From Cymodocea nodosa (Eukaryota > Streptophyta > Magnoliopsida > Alismatales > Cymodoceaceae), in the NCBI GenBank assembly GCA_036874045.1, contig CM072343.1, positions 7,894,001 to 7,958,000 of the forward strand: DNA of 64,000 nucleotides, read 5' to 3'. This document shows, piece after piece, positions 59,720 through 64,000 of this stretch; the stretch's first letter is position 1, and each line of letters opens with the position of its first letter. The notes below the pieces were generated by a model. It made no database searches, was not told where the DNA came from, and saw only the letters and a program-made list of their open reading frames with translations. A program made the position numbers and the translations under genes.

Positions 59720-61031
59720 ATGATGACTGTGGCCTCATGCAAGGATGGGAAGAATGGCGTGGTAGACACCGGGAAGTACGTTAGGTACACGCCGGAGCAG
59801 GTAGAGGCTCTCGAGAGGCTCTATCATGAATGCCCCAAGCCTACCTCCATTAGAAGGCAACAGCTTATCAGAGAGTGCCCAATTCTCTCCAACATCGAGC
59901 CGAAACAGATTAAGGTTTGGTTTCAGAATAGAAGGTATTGTCTTGGAAAGTTTGTTTCATCTTTTCATCCTAAGCAGACCTACACAACAATCATAGTGTA
60001 CTTCCTTTCCTTCCCGCTTCAGATGTAGAGAGAAACAGAGGAAGGAGGCTTCACGGCTTCAGGCTGTGAACCGGAAGCTGACTGCGATGAATAAGCTTTT
60101 GATGGAGGAGAACAATCGATTGCAGAAGCAGGTGTCACAATTGGTGTATGAGAACGGCTCTTTTCGCCAACAGTACAAAAACGTGAGGGAATCAGTCATT
60201 TCCATTGTATCCTGATTGATTTTCATTTTATGTTTTTAAAAGGGGTTCGATCTTATTTAATTTTTGTCTGATCTTTTGATATACAGACAACATTGGCCAT
60301 GACTGATACCAGCTGCGAATCGGTGGTTACTAGTGGTCTGCATCACTTGTCAGCTCATCATCCGCCAAGGGATTCTAGTCCTGCAGGGTGAGTGAGCAGT
60401 TCCCGACAAATACGTGCTGTAGTTGTGAAATTCTTAGTTTAATTTTCGGTGAAAAACTAATTTCTATAGTTCTTTTAGTTGCCTTGATAGGTGCAATTAG
60501 TATGGCTCGTCAATAAGTCAATAATAAGTACAAATTCTTAGAATTAGAAATTCTATAAATTAAAAATAAAATAATCTCTTTTTTATCACGTATCATTATT
60601 ATGATACTTTTTTTCTTTTAATTTAATTCAAATAAAGCGCATTTTTCCATTTTTTGCTTTTTCTTATTATTATTTACTAATGCATTCCGATTCCAAAGGC
60701 TTTTGTCCATCGCAGAGGAGACTTTAGCAGAGTTTCTTTCAAAGGCAACTGGAACCGCGGTAGAATGGGTCCAAATGCCTGGGATGAAGGTTTGTATGTT
60801 TATATGTTTCTATCATTACCATTCCTTGGGAAATGTTTTGTATTGCTGTATCCATCTTGCATCTTTTTCAAAAGGTAAGCAACATATTTTAACATTAGTA
60901 TATCCTCATCAAAAATGCCCTTGATTTCGCTGCAGCCTGGTCCGGATTCCATTGGAATCATTGCCATCTCTCATGGTTGTCTTGGTGTGGCAGCACGAGC
61001 CTGTGGCCTTGTAAGCCTAGAGCCTACTGTG
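59720..61031 (+). CDS. Class III HD-ZIP transcription factor, first five coding exons
   Basis: Exons: 59720-59934, 60023-60182, 60287-60387, 60699-60789, 60936-61031 (end tentative). All GT..AG, in phase, 221 codons so far. Homeodomain at residues about 16-76 (GKYVRYTPEQVEALERLY..IKVWFQNRRCRE). Leucine zipper about 80-120 (LQAVNRKLTAMNKLLMEENN). Then DTSCESVVTSG and the start of the START domain (LLSIAEETLAEFLSKATGTA, then PGMKPGPDSIGIIAIS). Residues VTSG, HHL and ISHGC favour the CORONA/ATHB15-ATHB8 clade over REVOLUTA or PHABULOSA. These nuclear regulators act in vascular, meristem and organ polarity development under miR165/166 control. The last exon ends SLEPTV at 61031 if gtatgt is the donor. 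The C-terminal START part and MEKHLA domain lie outside the window. Confidence 0.95.
60779..60945 (+). promoter_or_regulatory. miR165/166 target site, split by intron 4
   Basis: ctgggatgaag (60779-60789) is joined by splicing to cctggtccgg (60936-60945). Together they encode the conserved PGMKPGPD and are complementary to miR165/166 with few mismatches. The split across an intron is the arrangement known for PHB, PHV and REV, so only spliced RNA carries the full site. Confidence 0.92.
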
Positions 61032-61209
61032 GTATGTTATCATGGTCTCTCATTAATTTTATTTATGTATGGGGGACCTCTTAAAAACTAATGAATAATA
61101 TGATTCCTTACAACTTCTTTGTGAGAAGAATGATTCATTCTTATCAAGCCAATTGCATTAGAAATATAGAAATAAATGACATTAGCATTTTGGATATGCA
61201 CATACATAT

Positions 61210-62168
61210 GGGGGGGTTTGTGCACTCGTAATTTGACAGAATTGAAAATTTTTTCTGTCAAATTTTGAGTCATTAGGTGTTTGTGCATTTTGGAATTCAA
61301 ATTCCTTGGGAATTTGAATTCCAATCATGTGTAAATGTTGGGAAAATGAATTTCCAACCTAAAAGGTCGGAATTCATTTTCCAAAAGATTGCTCAATGCT
61401 CACCCTCACCTGTTGAAGTATATATTATTAATATATTTTTTTTTAATTAATTATTTTAATATTATTAATATTATTAATATTATTTAATTTTATAATATTA
61501 AAATTATAAATATTATTTAATTTAATTATTATTATTTTATTTATTATATTATATTATTTAATATATAATATCAAAATTTCAAAAACTATATAATTTTCCT
61601 AACTTTCTGTGGCTAACACAAACGAAGTCTTAAAAGTCATTTATGGCTAATAGAATGTTCAGAATTATATTTTTTTATAATCAAAGTATTTCAATAATTA
61701 TTTATTATTTACTTTCATTTATTCATTGCATAATAATTATATTTTTAAAAAATTTATTTATTATTACATTATGAGGAATATAGAATTTATAATTAACCTT
61801 CTGTTGTTTTAAACATGTATTATAACTAAAAAGTTATCAATTTTTGTAATTTTTGATTTATTTTATATAATGATATACTTAATTAATTGATAAATGATAT
61901 ATAAACATTTAATTTAATAATATGTTAATTTATTAATGTAAGTAATTCATTTCTTGATTAATTACATTTTCATTAATTACTTTAATTCATTACTTAACTT
62001 TATTAAAAATCAATTCTGTTCAATTCTGTCATGTGCACAAACACCTAAATTTCAATTTCTGTCAAATTCCTGAACGTGCACAAACACCTAGATTTTGAAT
62101 TCTTTCCATCAAATTCTGTAGAATTCAAATTCCGTTAGAATTCAAATTCTAAGTGCACAAACAGGCCC
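61210..62168. mobile_element. MITE-like or non-autonomous DNA transposon in intron 5
   Basis: Terminal inverted repeats gggggggtttgtgcac (61210-61225) and gtgcacaaacaggccc (62153-62168), 14 of 16 matching, flanked by TAT on both sides. About 959 bp, very AT-rich centre, no ORF. Internal copies of the end motif occur at about 61276 (aggtgtttgtgcat), 62034 and 62076 (gtgcacaaacacct). A perfect inverted repeat ggaattcaaattcc/ggaatttgaattcc lies at about 61291-61322. The TIR resembles Tourist/PIF-Harbinger ends, but TAT is not the usual TWA, so the superfamily is open. Confidence 0.65.
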
Positions 62169-63589
62169 TATATAGGCATCATGTTTCTCATGCATTGACT
62201 ATGTGATAATTTTTAAATCATTTTCTCCTTTTATCTGTAAGCATTGGGTATTTTGTTGAAATTATACACAATTTCAATATTTTTCCTTTTGGTTTGCATC
62301 TCACTTATGTTATTGGAGTGGATTTTGACTGGTTTTATTTCTTGAATTGAGGTTGCTAGAACTATATATTAGTCTTAGTGTTATTAGAGTTAAGTCATTA
62401 GATAAATGGCTAAATGAATCTGTTTATGTTAGGGTTCCATTATTCATTATATATAATTGTATGTGTTAATCACTATTAATGACAACATTATTCTTTCTCC
62501 AATTTTCCTCTCCACAGAGGTCATACAAACTGATGATATTGCAAGTTTTTTAAATTTACATGTGATTTTGCCTTGTGATAATCTTCCCAGCATCTTTGAC
62601 ATGATATGTTTTGCTTAAAATCGATTTGATTTTGAACAATAGACTTGTTTCTTTAATCCATATTGTAAGTAATTGAACTTCTGGTCATTTGTGGCGTATT
62701 GTACCCAAGATCATGAACTTTTTTATAATTTTTTTGAAAAATAGTTTTTTGATAAAATTGTTCATTGTTTGTACATGAGAATAACTATACCATCAACATG
62801 AAATTATGATTGGCACATACTTGACATGGAAAATGTATTTCCTGTCCACAATATGAACAAACAGTCTTTGAATTGTGAACAGTTTACATTAATCTTAAGA
62901 TTTTGATGTCTTTCATCAAATGCACATAATCTTGGTTATGCATAATATAAAGGCATATAATTTGAACCGAACACAGCCTTACTTTTGGGTTATATCTTAA
63001 GACTATGGTGGTAAGATGACTGTCACAAAATGATTTTGATTACTGTGTTTGCCACATGGCACATTGGTTTTTTTATTGTGTAATTCTCAAATAATGGAAT
63101 TTATTTCACATTCCTGACACATGGTGGACAACATGGGAATTCAGTGGTTTATGTTTGACAACATTGATCTTTGTGGATAATTGCTCGACCATGTTTGTCT
63201 TTTGCTTGCATGTTATCCTTTATTTGCTTTATCTCTTGCATCATCTATGCATTCATGTCCTTTAACAGTAACTGGCACACAATATATTGATATTTTATTT
63301 TGATGTACAAGTATATTGCACCATCATATTTTACATACAGCATATGCATTTTGATTCCATTATTTTATCTTTGCATGAAATGCAACCAAGAGAACCCACC
63401 ATAATGTTGAGTTCACTAGATCCTTTTACAACAAATGAGTGAGAAGCCAAGGTATTATGCAAGTCTCAGCATCCTTAAAAATAGATAGATTGAAAGTTCT
63501 GACCCCACAAAGAGGGATTCAAAGCATTGCCTTCACAACTGGAGTAAATGAGTAGTCTTGAGGAACGCAATATGCAGAATTTAGAGATT

Positions 63590-63890
63590 GAATCAGCCAC
63601 AAGGTTGGAGATCAAACTTTCTTGATTTTTCCATTGCACCATTGGAGTTGTGGAACATCGAGTTTGGATTTCTGTAAGCTTATATGGAGAGCAGAGGCTG
63701 AATCAGTCACAAAGACAATGCCCTAGATGCCTTTTTTTGATACACTATTGGAGTTACCAACTACAAAGGTAGGATCCAACTGTGTGCATACAGAGATTTG
63801 TACTAGTCACAAGGATGGGAATCACATTGTCTTTTTTATGATGCACCATTGAAGTTTTCAACCATAGAGGTAGAATTCTGACTAGTAGGA
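63590..63890 (+). repeat. Degenerate 100-110 bp tandem repeat, three units
   Basis: Units begin at about 63591 (aatcagccacaagg), 63701 (aatcagtcacaaag) and 63801 (tactagtcacaagg). Each continues to a tttttgat.cacyattggagtt-like block. Divergence is high. Confidence 0.55.
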
Positions 63891-64000
63891 TATGACAAGG
63901 TTAAATGGCCTCAAGAGTGAAGGTCCTAGTGTCGCAATGTCTCCTAATATGTAAGTTTTTCTTGTTTCGTATGTGTTAATTGTGGTCTTGTCTCAGCAAT

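Larger units (their letters stand above)
61032..64000 (+). other. Long intron 5 of the HD-ZIP III gene (continues past window)
   Basis: Starts gtatgttatc. No reading frame for the expected next exon (VAEILKDRPSW-like) is seen up to 64000, so the intron exceeds 2.9 kb while introns 1-4 are 88, 104, 311 and 146 bp. It contains a MITE-like insertion (61210-62168) and a degenerate tandem repeat (63590-63890). The rest is AT-rich unique sequence. Confidence 0.75.

Noticed and set aside
61032..61100. Exon 5 reading through to a stop in the HD-ZIP gene (early truncation)
   Set aside because: A gtatgt donor sits at the conserved intron position and the frame is otherwise intact. The expected next exon simply lies beyond the window.

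Overview
This is nuclear DNA of a seed plant, probably an angiosperm. The 3' end (59720 onward) holds the first five coding exons of a class III HD-ZIP homeobox gene of the CORONA/ATHB8 type, with a microRNA166 target site split by an intron. Everything from position 1 to about 57853 is one nest of LTR retrotransposons sitting about 1.9 kb upstream of that gene's ATG. The DNA is AT-rich. There are no tRNA or rRNA genes and no bacterial features.

Layout of the nest, with boundaries set by TG...CA termini, primer-binding sites (PBS), polypurine tracts (PPT) and 5-bp target-site duplications (TSD). The oldest element is J, a minus-strand Ty1/copia relic (55129-57853). J was entered by D, a minus-strand Ty3/gypsy element of Athila type (48862-55128). 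D was entered by C, a minus-strand gypsy derivative that lost gag-pol (26337-48861). C was entered by E, a plus-strand SIRE-like copia element (1-26336, 5' end outside the window). E was entered by F, a plus-strand Tnt1-like copia element (2991-23066, TSD TGAAC). F's 5' LTR was entered by A, a full-length minus-strand gypsy element (3269-17699, TSD CTTCT). This is a six-level nest. C also holds the full-length gypsy element B (28546-43748, TSD CTCCT) and a solo LTR (44380-46242). D's LTR holds another solo LTR (52690-54543, TSD CGTAG), and J holds a solo copia LTR, H (56054-57802).

A, B, C and D are one gypsy family. Its best copy, B, reads: LTR, tRNA-Asp-type PBS, a short gag, protease-RT-RNase H-integrase, an array of short inverted repeats with a TATA-like box, a 742-codon accessory ORF, a second array with a TATA box, an intact intronless F-box ORF (360 aa), two polypurine tracts flanking a non-coding spacer, LTR.

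The most interesting signal is that this gypsy family and the unrelated copia elements share parts that are not polymerase. Copia E has an accessory ORF whose C-terminal domain aligns with the gypsy accessory ORF. A non-coding spacer block of about 200 bp is roughly 90% identical between E and B by eye. LTR modules carrying G-boxes recur in gypsy and copia LTRs alike. This points to exchange of accessory genes and regulatory modules between two retrotransposon superfamilies in one genome, with the F-box gene as additional cargo on the gypsy side.
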